From an uncultured Verrucomicrobiota bacterium (lineage in GTDB: Bacteria > Verrucomicrobiota > Verrucomicrobiia > Limisphaerales > UBA9464): a DNA stretch of 64,000 nt. A program made the translations under genes and the position numbers. Under the pieces are notes generated by a model. That model worked only from the letters and a program-made list of their open reading frames with translations, was not told the DNA's origin and did no database searches. Shown one piece after another: positions 1 to 8,434 of the stretch; the stretch's first letter is position 1, and each line of letters begins with the position of its first letter. The stretch spans positions 310,001 to 374,000 of the forward strand of contig CAIVQH010000060.1 of the NCBI GenBank assembly GCA_903907995.1, read 5' to 3'.

Positions 1-1783
1 GCCAGACGATGGTGATGTCGTCCACGCGGGTGGCATCACCGAGGCCAAAAGTGAGCGGCAGCTCGCTCTGGGAAAGGTAGCTCCGCGTCGGCATGACCTG
101 CCGGGCCAGCGTCTGACCGTTCAGCCGCACCGTGATCCAGGCACCAATGGCGTCGCGGTTTGCCTTGGTGCCCACGAGTTTGAACCGCAGCCAGTGGTGG
201 CCAAGGTGCTGGTCGTTGCGGAGGAGGACGGGCGGCCCGTTGATCTGGGTGATCACCACATCAAGATCCCCGTCGCCGTCAAAATCGGCATACGCGCTGC
301 CGCGACCGACCAGGGGACGGAATAGATCGGGGCCGGCATTGGTTGCATCGGCCGGAACAAAGGTGGGGCCCTCCGCACCGCCGGCATTCCAGAAGAGCTG
401 GGCGGGCTGGCGATAGCGGACGCCCTGCTGGACCTTTTCAATCTCCGCTTCCAGATGGCCGTTGGCCGTCAGCACATCGAGGCGCCCGTCGAGATCGTAG
501 TCGAAGAAGAACAGGCCGAACTTGAGCAGCTGCCGGCTGGCCGGGCCAAGCCCTTCCGTGATTGCCTCGTCGGTGAACAGGAGCTGCTCCTGCGACGCGG
601 GCCGCGAGACATAGAGGGCGTTCATCTCGTTGGCAAAGTTGCCGATGGCAATGCCCAGCGCCTCATCGTTGCGGAAGCGGGCCGCATCGATGCCCATCGC
701 CCCACGCGCCTGTCCGTACGGATCAAAGGCCAGCCCAGTGGCGGCCCCGACCTCGGCAAACGTGCCGTCGTGACGGTTGGTGAACACGAAGTTCTGCACC
801 GTGTCGTTGGCCACCACGAGATCGATGAAACCGTCGTTATTCAAATCGATGGGCGCCACGGCTAGCGTCTTCGCCATAGGCATGCCGGTGGCGGGATTCT
901 TCACCTGCAATCCGCTGGTCGCCGAGATGTCCGTGAAATGCCCCTGGCCGTCATTGCGGAACAGCTGCGGCACCGTGCCGGGGAAATTCCAGGGGCGACC
1001 GTAGGCGCGGCCGAGACCGACCAAGGTGTTATTGACCTCCAGATCCAGCTCCGGCGACCAGCGCACATAGTGCGCCACAAAAAGGTCGAGATCGCCGTCG
1101 TTGTCGATGTCGATCCACGCGGCGGCTGTGCTCCACTGGTCGGAACCGCCACCCACTCCTGCACTGGCGGTCACATCGGCAAACTTGCCACCTCCAAGGT
1201 TGTGGAAAAGATGATTGCCACCGACCGCCGTGATGAAGACGTCCACGCGCCCGTCATTGTCAAAATCGCCACAGGCGACGCCCATGCCATACAGGCTGAC
1301 ATCGAGCCCGGAACCGGCGGTCACGTCGGTAAACTTGGGTTGGCCTCCGGGCTGCGTGTCATTGCGATAAAGCGCCAGGGTCGGAGGCAGGTTTGTGGCG
1401 CGACGCGCGTCCCCCGGCCACCAGGTGGAGTTCACAAACAGCAGGTCTGGATCTCCATCCCCGTCGAAATCGAACCAGGCAACACCGCCCCCCATAGTCT
1501 CGGGCAGCAGTTTTTGGCCGGCCGCCCCGTTCTCATGGCGAAAATGGATTCCGGCCGCCGCCGTGACATCGGTAAAGCGCACCAGCGGCAGTTTCACATT
1601 CGTCGGCGAAACCTGCGGCGCCCGCAATGTCGTCAGTTTTTGCGGTCCAACCGCCGGTCGGCGGGTAAGCGAGAAGACGAGTCCACCAGCAGCCGCCGCC
1701 AACGCCACGAGCACCCACAGCGACCGGCGCAGGGCGCGCGCGATGACGGCGTCATCGGCGGATGGTTCCGGCGGCAAGGACAT
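1..1783 (-). CDS. CRTAC1-like FG-GAP repeat protein with ASPIC/UnbV domain (3' end beyond window)
   Basis: The reverse strand is open from an ATG at 1783 to the left edge (594 codons), so the C-terminus is missing. Residues about 22-37 form a hydrophobic anchor or signal. The body carries at least six calcium-loop FG-GAP/VCBS motifs of the form DxDxDGxxDLxx (for example WFDFDGDGDPDLLF, GDFDNDGRVDVF, IDIDNDGDLDLF, ADFDGDGDLDVVI), as expected of an integrin-type beta-propeller. The last visible 60 residues (GAWITVRLNGQ, then SYLSQSELPLTFGLG) match the ASPIC/UnbV domain that ends CRTAC1-like proteins. Such proteins are exported and common in PVC bacteria; their molecular role is mostly unknown. 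The gene diverges from the operon starting at 1943. Its 5' part was translated by hand. Confidence 0.85.
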   Translation of the reverse strand, partial: MSLPPEPSADDAVIARALRRSLWVLVALAAAAGGLVFSLTRRPAVGPQKLTTLRAPQVSPTNVKLPLVRFTDVTAAAGIHFRHENGAAGQKLLPETMGGGVAWFDFDGDGDPDLLFVNSTWWPGDARRATNLPPTLALYRNDTQPGGQPKFTDVTAGSGLDVSLYGMGVACGDFDNDGRVDVFITAVGGNHLFHNLGGGKFADVTASAGVGGGSDQWSTAAAWIDIDNDGDLDLFVAHYVRWSPELDLEVNNTLVGLGRAYGRPWNFPGTVPQLFRNDGQGHFTDISATSGLQVKNPATGMPMAKTLAVAPIDLNNDGFIDLVVANDTVQNFVFTNRHDGTFAEVGAATGLAFDPYGQARGAMGIDAARFRNDEALGIAIGNFANEMNALYVSRPASQEQLLFTDEAITEGLGPASRQLLKFGLFFFDYDLDGRLDVLTANGHLEAEIEKVQQGVRYRQPAQLFWNAGGAEGPTFVPADATNAGPDLFRPLVGRGSAYADFDGDGDLDVVITQINGPPVLLRNDQHLGHHWLRFKLVGTKANRDAIGAWITVRLNGQTLARQVMPTRSYLSQSELPLTFGLGDATRVDDITIVW

Positions 1784-1942
1784 TGGTGGCAACGGTGCGT
1801 CACCATTCCCCGCGAGGCAAGCGGAGGCGGAATCGTTGACCGGCAACGATCGCGTGATGCGGCCGATTCCAGTGCAGTTCTTCCTTTCCCTGTCTATCCG
1901 CCATGTCCAGCCTAGCCGCACCAAGACATTCCCGACCCTTAT

Positions 1943-3067
1943 ATGAACTGGTTCTACGTCGAAGGCGGACAGCAGCGCGGTCCCATCACCCAGGAGGAAT
2001 TCGACCGGCTGAGCGCCATCGGCGTCATTGTCGGTGATACCTTGGTGTGGCGAGAAGGCATGGCGGCCTGGCAACCGTGGTCAGCACTTCGTCCGGTGGG
2101 ACCACTGCCAGCCGCCGCTTCCGGCATTCCGCCCGTCGCGCCCGGCTCCGCGTCAGTCCCCGATGAGGCACTTGCTCCAGGCCGGGTCCGCTGCGCCGAA
2201 TGCGGCGGTGACTTTGCCACCGAGGAGACCCTTCGCTATGGTGAACGCCACGTTTGCGCCGCCTGTAAGCCGTGTTTTCTGCAACGGCTGAGCGAAGGGG
2301 CCGCCCCGCTCCGGCAGCCCGGCCGACCGGTCACCCCGGGGGAGGTGCTGGCCCGCGACTATCAGGTGGATATCGGGAGCTGTGCCAGCCGTGGCCACAC
2401 TCTCATCACCTCCAACTACGGCCTGCTGTTGGCCGCTGTCATCGTTGTCGGACTGATAATGGCTGCCGCCAGCATGATTCCATTGCTGAATCTGATCGTG
2501 CCGCTCTTCCTCACCGGACCGCTCGCGGGCGGACTCTACCGTCTCTACCTCGCGCGCCTGCGGGGCCAGCCGGCCGATTTCGGCGTGGCGTTCAGCGGGT
2601 TCTCCTCGGGCTACTGGCAGTTGGTGCTTTGCCAGCTGTTTCCCGCGCTGCTCGGCTTCGCCATCATGATTCCGATGGCCATGATCATGGGACCCGCCGC
2701 GATCTTCCTGGGCCGAGCAAACGTTACTTCCGGCGCAATGGCGACCGGTGCCCTGGCAATTTCCGCCGCGACCTTGATGCTCATCGTCATGATCCTATGG
2801 ATCTATTTCTACACCAGCTGGTACTTCGCGCTGCGACTGGTCGCGGACAAGGGTTTCCAGTTCTGGCCGGCCTTGCAACTGAGCCGGAGCGTCGTCGGGA
2901 AACATTGGTGGGGCGTCTTCTGGTTCAGCATCGTCAGCGGGGTTCTCATGCTGCTCGGAGCGATGGTTTGCTTGGTCGGCCTGCTTTATACCGGCCCGCT
3001 CTACGTCGCCATGTCGTCCTATCTTTACGAGGACATATTCGGCGACTTGGCACCCCAATCCCGCTGA
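1943..3067 (+). CDS. GYF_2-domain, zinc-ribbon, multi-pass membrane protein
   Basis: 374 residues. Residues 1-50 match the GYF_2 (DUF4339) fold: it starts MNWFYVEGGQQRGPIT and has the conserved W-R-x-G-M-x-x-W core. A Pro/Ala linker is followed by two CxxC pairs (C84/C87 and C105/C108), a likely zinc ribbon. From about residue 155 there are five or six hydrophobic segments, resembling small integral membrane proteins of the DUF975 type. GYF_2 domains are thought to bind peptides; no activity can be assigned. It is the first gene of the plus-strand operon that runs to the RDD gene, and is followed by the next zinc protein after 6 nt. Confidence 0.85.
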   Translation: MNWFYVEGGQQRGPITQEEFDRLSAIGVIVGDTLVWREGMAAWQPWSALRPVGPLPAAASGIPPVAPGSASVPDEALAPGRVRCAECGGDFATEETLRYGERHVCAACKPCFLQRLSEGAAPLRQPGRPVTPGEVLARDYQVDIGSCASRGHTLITSNYGLLLAAVIVVGLIMAAASMIPLLNLIVPLFLTGPLAGGLYRLYLARLRGQPADFGVAFSGFSSGYWQLVLCQLFPALLGFAIMIPMAMIMGPAAIFLGRANVTSGAMATGALAISAATLMLIVMILWIYFYTSWYFALRLVADKGFQFWPALQLSRSVVGKHWWGVFWFSIVSGVLMLLGAMVCLVGLLYTGPLYVAMSSYLYEDIFGDLAPQSR

Positions 3068-3073
3068 AGGAGC

Positions 3074-3658
3074 ATGGCTGCCCCCGCTGTCTCGTGTCCG
3101 AAATGCCGGACCCCGCTGCCGGATGACCCGACAGCGCTCGCCGCCCTCGACCGCTGTCCGGCATGTGGCACGCGCCTGACAATCTGCCTTTTCCCGGCAC
3201 TTACCGCCGGCCCTCGATCCGGTGTCCTGCCGGAAGCGGTCCTGGCGGAAGGCGAGGCCGCCTGCTTCGACCACACCGGCAACAAGGCGGTTGTGCCCTG
3301 CGACCAGTGCGGTCGCTTCCTCTGTGCGCTGTGCGACCTGGAGCTCGCCGGCCGACACGTGTGCCCCGTCTGCCTTGAAAGCGGCGCCAAGCGCGGGCAG
3401 GTTGAGTTCCTCGAACAGAGTCGCGCCCGACCCGACCTTGTCGTCTGGAACCTGCTCCTGCTGCCGGTCATCGCCTGCGGGTACGTCTTCCCCCTGACCG
3501 CCCTGATCGCCCTCATTTACACGGTGGTGAAGTGGAACGCCAAGCCCAGCCTCGTGGACAACACCCGCGCGCGACTTGCCTGGGCCATCCCGGTCGCCCT
3601 GCTCGAACTGGTTGGCGGAATAGCGCTTTGGTTCTTTTATTTGCGAATGGTCCGCTGA
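3074..3658 (+). CDS. Zinc-ribbon / B-box-like membrane protein
   Basis: 194 residues. An N-terminal zinc ribbon (C8/C11 with C28/C31) is followed by a second cysteine-rich module from residue 64: a C-x2-H pair, then CxxC at 76-79, 84-87 and 97-100. This spacing resembles a B-box-type zinc finger. Two hydrophobic segments (about 121-145 and 164-186) anchor it in the membrane. The second module is clearly related to the one in the protein at 4270, so the operon carries two versions of the same cytoplasmic zinc module. Function unknown; zinc binding is inferred from the cysteine pattern. Confidence 0.8.
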   Translation: MAAPAVSCPKCRTPLPDDPTALAALDRCPACGTRLTICLFPALTAGPRSGVLPEAVLAEGEAACFDHTGNKAVVPCDQCGRFLCALCDLELAGRHVCPVCLESGAKRGQVEFLEQSRARPDLVVWNLLLLPVIACGYVFPLTALIALIYTVVKWNAKPSLVDNTRARLAWAIPVALLELVGGIALWFFYLRMVR

Positions 3659-3659
3659 C

Positions 3660-4238
3660 ATGTTGCGACGCGATCCCAACTACACGCGGTTGCCGGGTGG
3701 CGGCCGGACGCTTACCGGCAATGCCAGCTACTGGCTGGCCCGCGACCATCTGCTGCTGGTGGATGTCCAGACGGCGTCCGAGCGCTACCGGCGATTTGAT
3801 CTGAGGGATATCCGCAGCCTCACCCTTGTGGCCACTCGAGTGGAATGGTTTTACCGGGCGTTCTGGGGTGGTGGCTTCCTTGTGATTTTGGCCGTGCTCG
3901 TGGGATCGCTCATCTCTGCCCGAAGCTACACCAATGGGGACTGGATGGGTTTCATCGCCTTTAGCGCGACCGGCGCCCTGTTTCTGGCCCGTCTGTTGTG
4001 GGTCCTGTACACGGGCCCAAGCTGCCGCCTCGAGATCGAGACGGCGGTCCAGACCGTTCGCCTGCCGGGTCTCACCCGCTGGCGCAGGACCGAAAAGTTT
4101 CTCGCCCTCGTCTCCACCGCCGTGCAGACCGCCCAAGCCGACCTTATTCCCGTCGCCTGCCCCGTCACCGAGGCTCCTCCGGCGGCCACTCCCAATCCCG
4201 AACCGCCGACCACCGAAGAGCCCCTCCCGAATTCGTAA
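3660..4238 (+). CDS. Uncharacterised two-TM membrane protein
   Basis: 192 residues. A soluble N-terminal stretch containing a D-L-R-D-I-R-S-L segment, reminiscent of short PH-like domains in membrane proteins, precedes two transmembrane segments (about 65-87 and 97-118) and a hydrophilic Pro/Ala/Glu-rich tail. I do not recognise a family. It starts immediately after the preceding stop (TGACATG), so translation is probably coupled. Its TAA stop lies inside a 7-nt-period repeat (4229-4263), so the last residues are repeat-encoded. Confidence 0.7.
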   Translation: MLRRDPNYTRLPGGGRTLTGNASYWLARDHLLLVDVQTASERYRRFDLRDIRSLTLVATRVEWFYRAFWGGGFLVILAVLVGSLISARSYTNGDWMGFIAFSATGALFLARLLWVLYTGPSCRLEIETAVQTVRLPGLTRWRRTEKFLALVSTAVQTAQADLIPVACPVTEAPPAATPNPEPPTTEEPLPNS

Positions 4239-4263
4239 TTCGCACCTCGAAATTCGAAATTCG
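4229..4263 (+). repeat. Period-7 short tandem repeat
   Basis: Five consecutive heptamers: GAATTCG, TAATTCG, CACCTCG, AAATTCG, AAATTCG. The array is AT-rich against a GC-rich background. It covers the end of the 3660-4238 gene, including its TAA stop, and fills most of the gap before the start at 4270. It resembles in kind the 7-nt-period arrays at 45846 and 51230, with different unit sequences. Confidence 0.75.
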
Positions 4264-4269
4264 CCCCCC

Positions 4270-4584
4270 ATGCTTCAGCACCGCTGCCTGAACCACTCCG
4301 CCCGCGAGGCCGTCGCCCGGTGTCCGGAGTGCCGCCGCTATTTCTGCCGCGAGTGTGTGACGGAGCACGATGGCCGCGCCATCTGTTCCGCCTGTCTCGC
4401 CCGCCTATCGCGGGTAACGGAGCGGCAGCCGCTCCTCCTTGGCTGGCTCACCACACCGATGGCCGTCGCCCTGGGCCTGACCGTCGCCTGGCTTTTCTTC
4501 TACGGTGTGGGCCGGGTTCTGGTGAAGATTCCCGCCGAGTGGCATGAGGGCACCGTCTGGGAGAAACTGGGTACCGACGGATGA
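4270..4584 (+). CDS. Small B-box-like zinc-finger membrane protein
   Basis: 104 residues. The first 45 residues hold a B-box-like pattern (C6-x2-H9, C18-x2-C21, C26-x2-C29, C39-x2-C42) that parallels the second module of the protein at 3074. One transmembrane segment follows (about 60-82), with a short tail. The ATG at 4270 was chosen because the zinc module begins directly after it and the upstream sequence is a repeat. It overlaps the next start by four bases (ATGA). Function unknown. Confidence 0.75.
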   Translation: MLQHRCLNHSAREAVARCPECRRYFCRECVTEHDGRAICSACLARLSRVTERQPLLLGWLTTPMAVALGLTVAWLFFYGVGRVLVKIPAEWHEGTVWEKLGTDG

Positions 4585-6206
4585 AAACCGCCCGTCAACC
4601 GGCCCCGTCCGCCTTGGATGTGATCGAGGAAGCCGTGCATCTGCTCCGCACGACTCCGGCGGCTGACTACCTGGTCTGGGCGGCCGGGGCCGGCCCGTTC
4701 GCCCTGGCCGTGCTCTACTTCTGGGCCGACATGAGCCGTGCCGCCGATGCCGAAAACCGGCTGATGCCCGCCGCGCTCGGACTGGCGCTGCTCTTTCTCT
4801 GGTTGAAAACCTGTCAGTCGGTCTTCGCGACCCGGCTCCTCGCCCGCCTTTCTGGCGTGGATGCCTCCCGTGGCCATGTCCGCCGTTGGTTTCGCTGCTT
4901 TTCAGTCCAGGCCGCATGGCAGCCGCTGGGGCTCTTCCTTTTGCCGATTGGGCTCATACTTACGGTCCCATTTGGCTGGCTCGTCGCGCTGTTCCAGAAT
5001 CTTACCGTCCTCGGTGCCGACTCGCCCATGGCGGCGTTCCGGCGGGCCGGGCGGCAATGCCTGCTCCACCCCGTCCAGAACCACGCCCTCATCAGTCTGC
5101 TCTCGGTTGCCGCGCTGGCGGTCTGGCTGAATGTCGCGATCGCGCTTTACGCCTTGCCGCACCTGCTGAAGCTGCTCCTCGGCGTCGAGAGCGCCTTCAC
5201 GCTGAATCCCACCAGCCTGCTGAACACGACCTTTCTGGCCAGCACGTTTGCGCTGAGCGCCGTCATAATGGACCCGCTGCTCAAGGCCGCCTACGTCGTC
5301 CGCTGCTTTCACGGCGAAGCGCGCACGACGGGGGAAGATCTCCGAGCACGGCTCCGGCGCTGGCAGCCCGCAATGGCAGCGGCGCTGCTGCTGTTCGCCT
5401 TCCTCGGCGGCCAGCCCGCCACAACGTCCGTTGCCCGTGCGGCCACGCCCACGCCGCAGCAGGTCAGCGAGCTGGACCGGGCCATCGAAGATGTGCTGGA
5501 GCGTCCGGAGTGCACCTGGCGGGCACCGAGAGAGTCGGATGCCGAATCCGAAATCGCGGAACCGAAAGGCTGGCTGGCCCGCCTCCGGCACTGGATCGGC
5601 GACCGCGTCGAGCGCGGCTTCCGCCAGCTTGGACGTCTGCTCAAGCGCTTCGCCGATTGGCTGGACCAGACTTGGGGCCGACGTTCCGGCCCTTCCCTGG
5701 GCTGGAACTGGAACTTGAATCCGGCGGGCTTCGTGAGTTTCCTCATGTGGCTGCTGCTCATCACCGCGGCCGGTCTGCTGCTGTGGTTTGCCTTCGTCGT
5801 CTGGCGGCGGCGGCAGCCCGCACCAATGCTGACGGCCACCGCCATCAGCGCCGTGCCGGACCTCCGGACGGAAAATGTCGCCGTGGAGCAGTTGCCGGAG
5901 GAAGGCTGGCTTGCTCTGGCACATGAACTGGCCGGCAGCGGCGAACTGCGCCTTGCCTTGCGCGCCCTCTACCTCGCCAGCCTCGCCCACCTGGCACGCC
6001 GGGAGTTCATCCGGCCGGCGCTGCACAAATCGAACCGGGATTATGAACTCGAGGTCCGCCGCCGGGCACGGAGCATCCCAACCCTGTCCGAAACCTTCGC
6101 CGACACGGTTCGGACTTTTGAGCGGAGCTGGTATGGCGGGCGGGGGATATCTGCCGAGCATTTCGCGCAATTCGAGGCGAAGGTGCAGGAGGTCCGCGCC
6201 CGATGA
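4581..6206 (+). CDS. Membrane protein with C-terminal DUF4129 domain
   Basis: 541 residues. The N-terminal half has six or so hydrophobic segments, ending near residue 275. A hydrophilic, arginine-rich stretch follows, then one more transmembrane helix (about 385-410). The last 110 residues match DUF4129: an ALxLALRALYLASLAHLARR helix, then a Y-E-x-E-x-R-R-R segment and a final F-E-R-S-W-Y-G motif. DUF4129 proteins are usually encoded beside MoxR ATPases and DUF58 proteins, as here. The ATGA overlap upstream and a four-base overlap downstream (6203-6206) support co-translation. Confidence 0.85.
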   Translation: MKTARQPAPSALDVIEEAVHLLRTTPAADYLVWAAGAGPFALAVLYFWADMSRAADAENRLMPAALGLALLFLWLKTCQSVFATRLLARLSGVDASRGHVRRWFRCFSVQAAWQPLGLFLLPIGLILTVPFGWLVALFQNLTVLGADSPMAAFRRAGRQCLLHPVQNHALISLLSVAALAVWLNVAIALYALPHLLKLLLGVESAFTLNPTSLLNTTFLASTFALSAVIMDPLLKAAYVVRCFHGEARTTGEDLRARLRRWQPAMAAALLLFAFLGGQPATTSVARAATPTPQQVSELDRAIEDVLERPECTWRAPRESDAESEIAEPKGWLARLRHWIGDRVERGFRQLGRLLKRFADWLDQTWGRRSGPSLGWNWNLNPAGFVSFLMWLLLITAAGLLLWFAFVVWRRRQPAPMLTATAISAVPDLRTENVAVEQLPEEGWLALAHELAGSGELRLALRALYLASLAHLARREFIRPALHKSNRDYELEVRRRARSIPTLSETFADTVRTFERSWYGGRGISAEHFAQFEAKVQEVRAR

Positions 6207-7445
6207 GACGCTTCACCGTCATCGTGGTCATAATCGTCGCGGTCGCGGCTTTTGGTTACGGGCTCTGGCAGCTCTTCGATCTGCGCTTTGCTAGGGGCGA
6301 CATCTATCCGCCCGGCTCCTCTTTCCGGGCGGATCCGCTGGGCACACGGGCTCTCTACGAAAGCTTTGACCTGCTGCCCCGGGTGAAGACCGAGCGGCTG
6401 CTGGAACCCATCCGCCTGCTCGGTTCCGGGCGTGGTACCACGCTGTTCATTCTGGCCTGCTACCCGTCCGACGAACCGATCCTGAGCACGAGCGACGCGT
6501 CCGAGTTGGACGAGCTTCTCGCCCAGGGTGGCCGGGTCGTGGTCACCTTTTCACCCACATCCGGCCGACCGTTCTGGAGCGGCTTGGGTACCCGCAGGGC
6601 AACTACCACCCTCACTAATTCCCCGGCGCGTCGCACTGGGCTCCGGCGCAAGGCCGTTTCCGCGTCCGGCGAACTCGACAACATTGCGTTCACCACTCTT
6701 TGGAGCTTTCAGTTCGATTATCCGGCTCTGGCCCATGGCTCGAACGGCCTGCCCGTCCTTGAACATGCCACCCGAACTGAAGACAGCCCTGAGATATTGC
6801 CCCCCCGCGCTTGCCTGGCATTCGGCGGCGGTGTTCACCGGGCTCGATACCAATTGGACCGTGCTCTATGCCCGCAGCAACCACCCCGTGGTCGTCGAGC
6901 GCACCTTCGGGCGCGGCTCGGTCGTGCTCGCCAGTGACACCGCGCTGCACAGCAACGAGACGCTGCGTCGGGGACGCTCGACCGCGCTGCTGGCCTGGCT
7001 CGCGGGTGACAGCCGCCGGCTCGTCTTTGAGGAGACCCATCTCGGCAGCCGTCTGAATCCCGGCATCATGACCCTCGCCCGCCGTTACCGCCTCCATGGC
7101 CTGGGCGTCGGGTTGCTCCTGCTCGCGGGCCTTTACGTGTGGCGGACCGTCACCGGCCTTGTGCCCCGCCTCCCCGATCCCGGCACCGAGGCTGATGAGG
7201 TCGTCACCGGCAAGGACTCGGCGTCCGGCTTCATGAATCTGCTCCGCCGCGCCGTGCCCCCGGCCGAACTGCTGCCACTCTGTCTCGCGGAATGGCGGAA
7301 ATCCGTGCTCCGCGACCGGCCCGGCTTCGCCAACAAGACGGCCGCCATTCAGGATGTGGTGAATCTCGAATCCGCCAAGCCCCCGAAGGAACAGAACCCT
7401 GTGGACGCCTACCGCCAAATCTCCCGGATCCTCACCGAACGCTAA
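6203..7445 (+). pseudogene. DUF4350-domain membrane protein, frameshifted at a C7 run
   Basis: The N-terminal part (one transmembrane helix at 5-25, then a DUF4350-like Rossmann-type domain) is read from ATG 6203. The C-terminal part (ARSNHPVVVERTFGRGSVVLAS, a TM helix and a tail ending RQISRILTER) is read in another frame that ends at 7445. The two join at seven C residues at 6800-6806; removing one C gives a continuous E-I-L-P-P-A-L-A-W-H-S. As given, the first frame continues out of phase to 6937. The extra C could be a true mutation, a sequencing error or a slippage site. The product would be a membrane partner of the DUF4129/MoxR/DUF58 genes around it. Confidence 0.8.
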
Positions 7446-7451
7446 CCCGCC

Positions 7452-8417
7452 ATGGAAACCAGCCTCGCCCATCTCAAGGACATCCTTCTCCGCGCCCGCC
7501 GCGAAATCGCCAAGGTCATCATCGGCCAGGAAGCCGTCGTGGACTTCACGCTGATCGCCGTCGCCACCAACCAGCATGCGCTGATCGAAGGTGTGCCGGG
7601 AGTCGGCAAGACCCTGCTCGTGCGCACCCTCGCCGCCGTGCTCGGTGTGGATTTTGGCCGCATCCAGTTCACGCCGGACCTGATGCCCGCCGACATCACC
7701 GGCACCAACATCTTCAACCTCCAGCGTAACGAGTTCACCCTCGTAAAGGGTCCCGTCTTCACCTCCTTCCTCCTGGCCGACGAAATCAACCGCGCGCCGG
7801 CCAAGACCCAGTCCGCACTGCTCCAGGCGATGCAGGAACGGACGGTCAGCATCGATCGCGAATCCCATTCGCTGCCGCCCAACTTCACCGTCTTCGCCAC
7901 CCAGAATCCGCTCGAGAGTGAAGGCACCTATCCGTTGCCCGAGGCCCAGAAGGACCGGTTCCTCCTGAAGATCACCCTGCCCTGCCCGGATCGCGACGAG
8001 GAACTCGCGCTGGCCCGGCGCACGCTGGGTACGGATGCGCCCGAGGCCGTGCTGCTCAGCGGTTCCGTGCAGCCGGTCGCCACTGCCGAACACCTGGCCC
8101 TGCTGCGCCGCCACCTGACCGAGGTTGTGATTCAGCCCGAACTGGTCAGCTACGCCGTTGATATCGTTCGTGCGACACGCACGCATGAAAGCGTGCTGGT
8201 GGGCGCCGGCCCGCGCGCGACCCAGGGTTTGTTGCTGGCCGCGCGCGCGCTGGCCGCGCTGGGCGACCGCGATTTCGTGACGCCGGACGATTTGAAGATG
8301 CTCGCGGTGCCGGTGCTGGAGCACCGGCTCATCTTGCGGCCGGAATACGAGATTGAGGGGGCCAACATCCGCGAGGTCATCGAGCGCATCCTTCAGACCG
8401 TCGCCGTTCCGCGCTGA
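7452..8417 (+). CDS. MoxR family AAA+ ATPase
   Basis: 321 residues, the full length of the family. Walker A is GVPGVGKT (47-54), Walker B is FLLADEIN with D110/E111, and sensor 1 is FATQNP (148-153), followed by the EGTYPLPEAQ(K)DRF block typical of MoxR proteins. MoxR ATPases act as chaperone-like remodellers for proteins encoded beside them, often DUF58 or VWA proteins. The gene begins 6 nt after the DUF4350 stop and precedes the DUF58 gene, the usual order. Confidence 0.95.
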   Translation: METSLAHLKDILLRARREIAKVIIGQEAVVDFTLIAVATNQHALIEGVPGVGKTLLVRTLAAVLGVDFGRIQFTPDLMPADITGTNIFNLQRNEFTLVKGPVFTSFLLADEINRAPAKTQSALLQAMQERTVSIDRESHSLPPNFTVFATQNPLESEGTYPLPEAQKDRFLLKITLPCPDRDEELALARRTLGTDAPEAVLLSGSVQPVATAEHLALLRRHLTEVVIQPELVSYAVDIVRATRTHESVLVGAGPRATQGLLLAARALAALGDRDFVTPDDLKMLAVPVLEHRLILRPEYEIEGANIREVIERILQTVAVPR

Positions 8418-8434
8418 ATTCACCTCGTCTCGTC

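Noticed and set aside
938-1915. A 325-codon plus-strand frame at the left end
   Set aside because: It is the complement of the FG-GAP protein; the calcium-loop motifs appear only on the minus strand.
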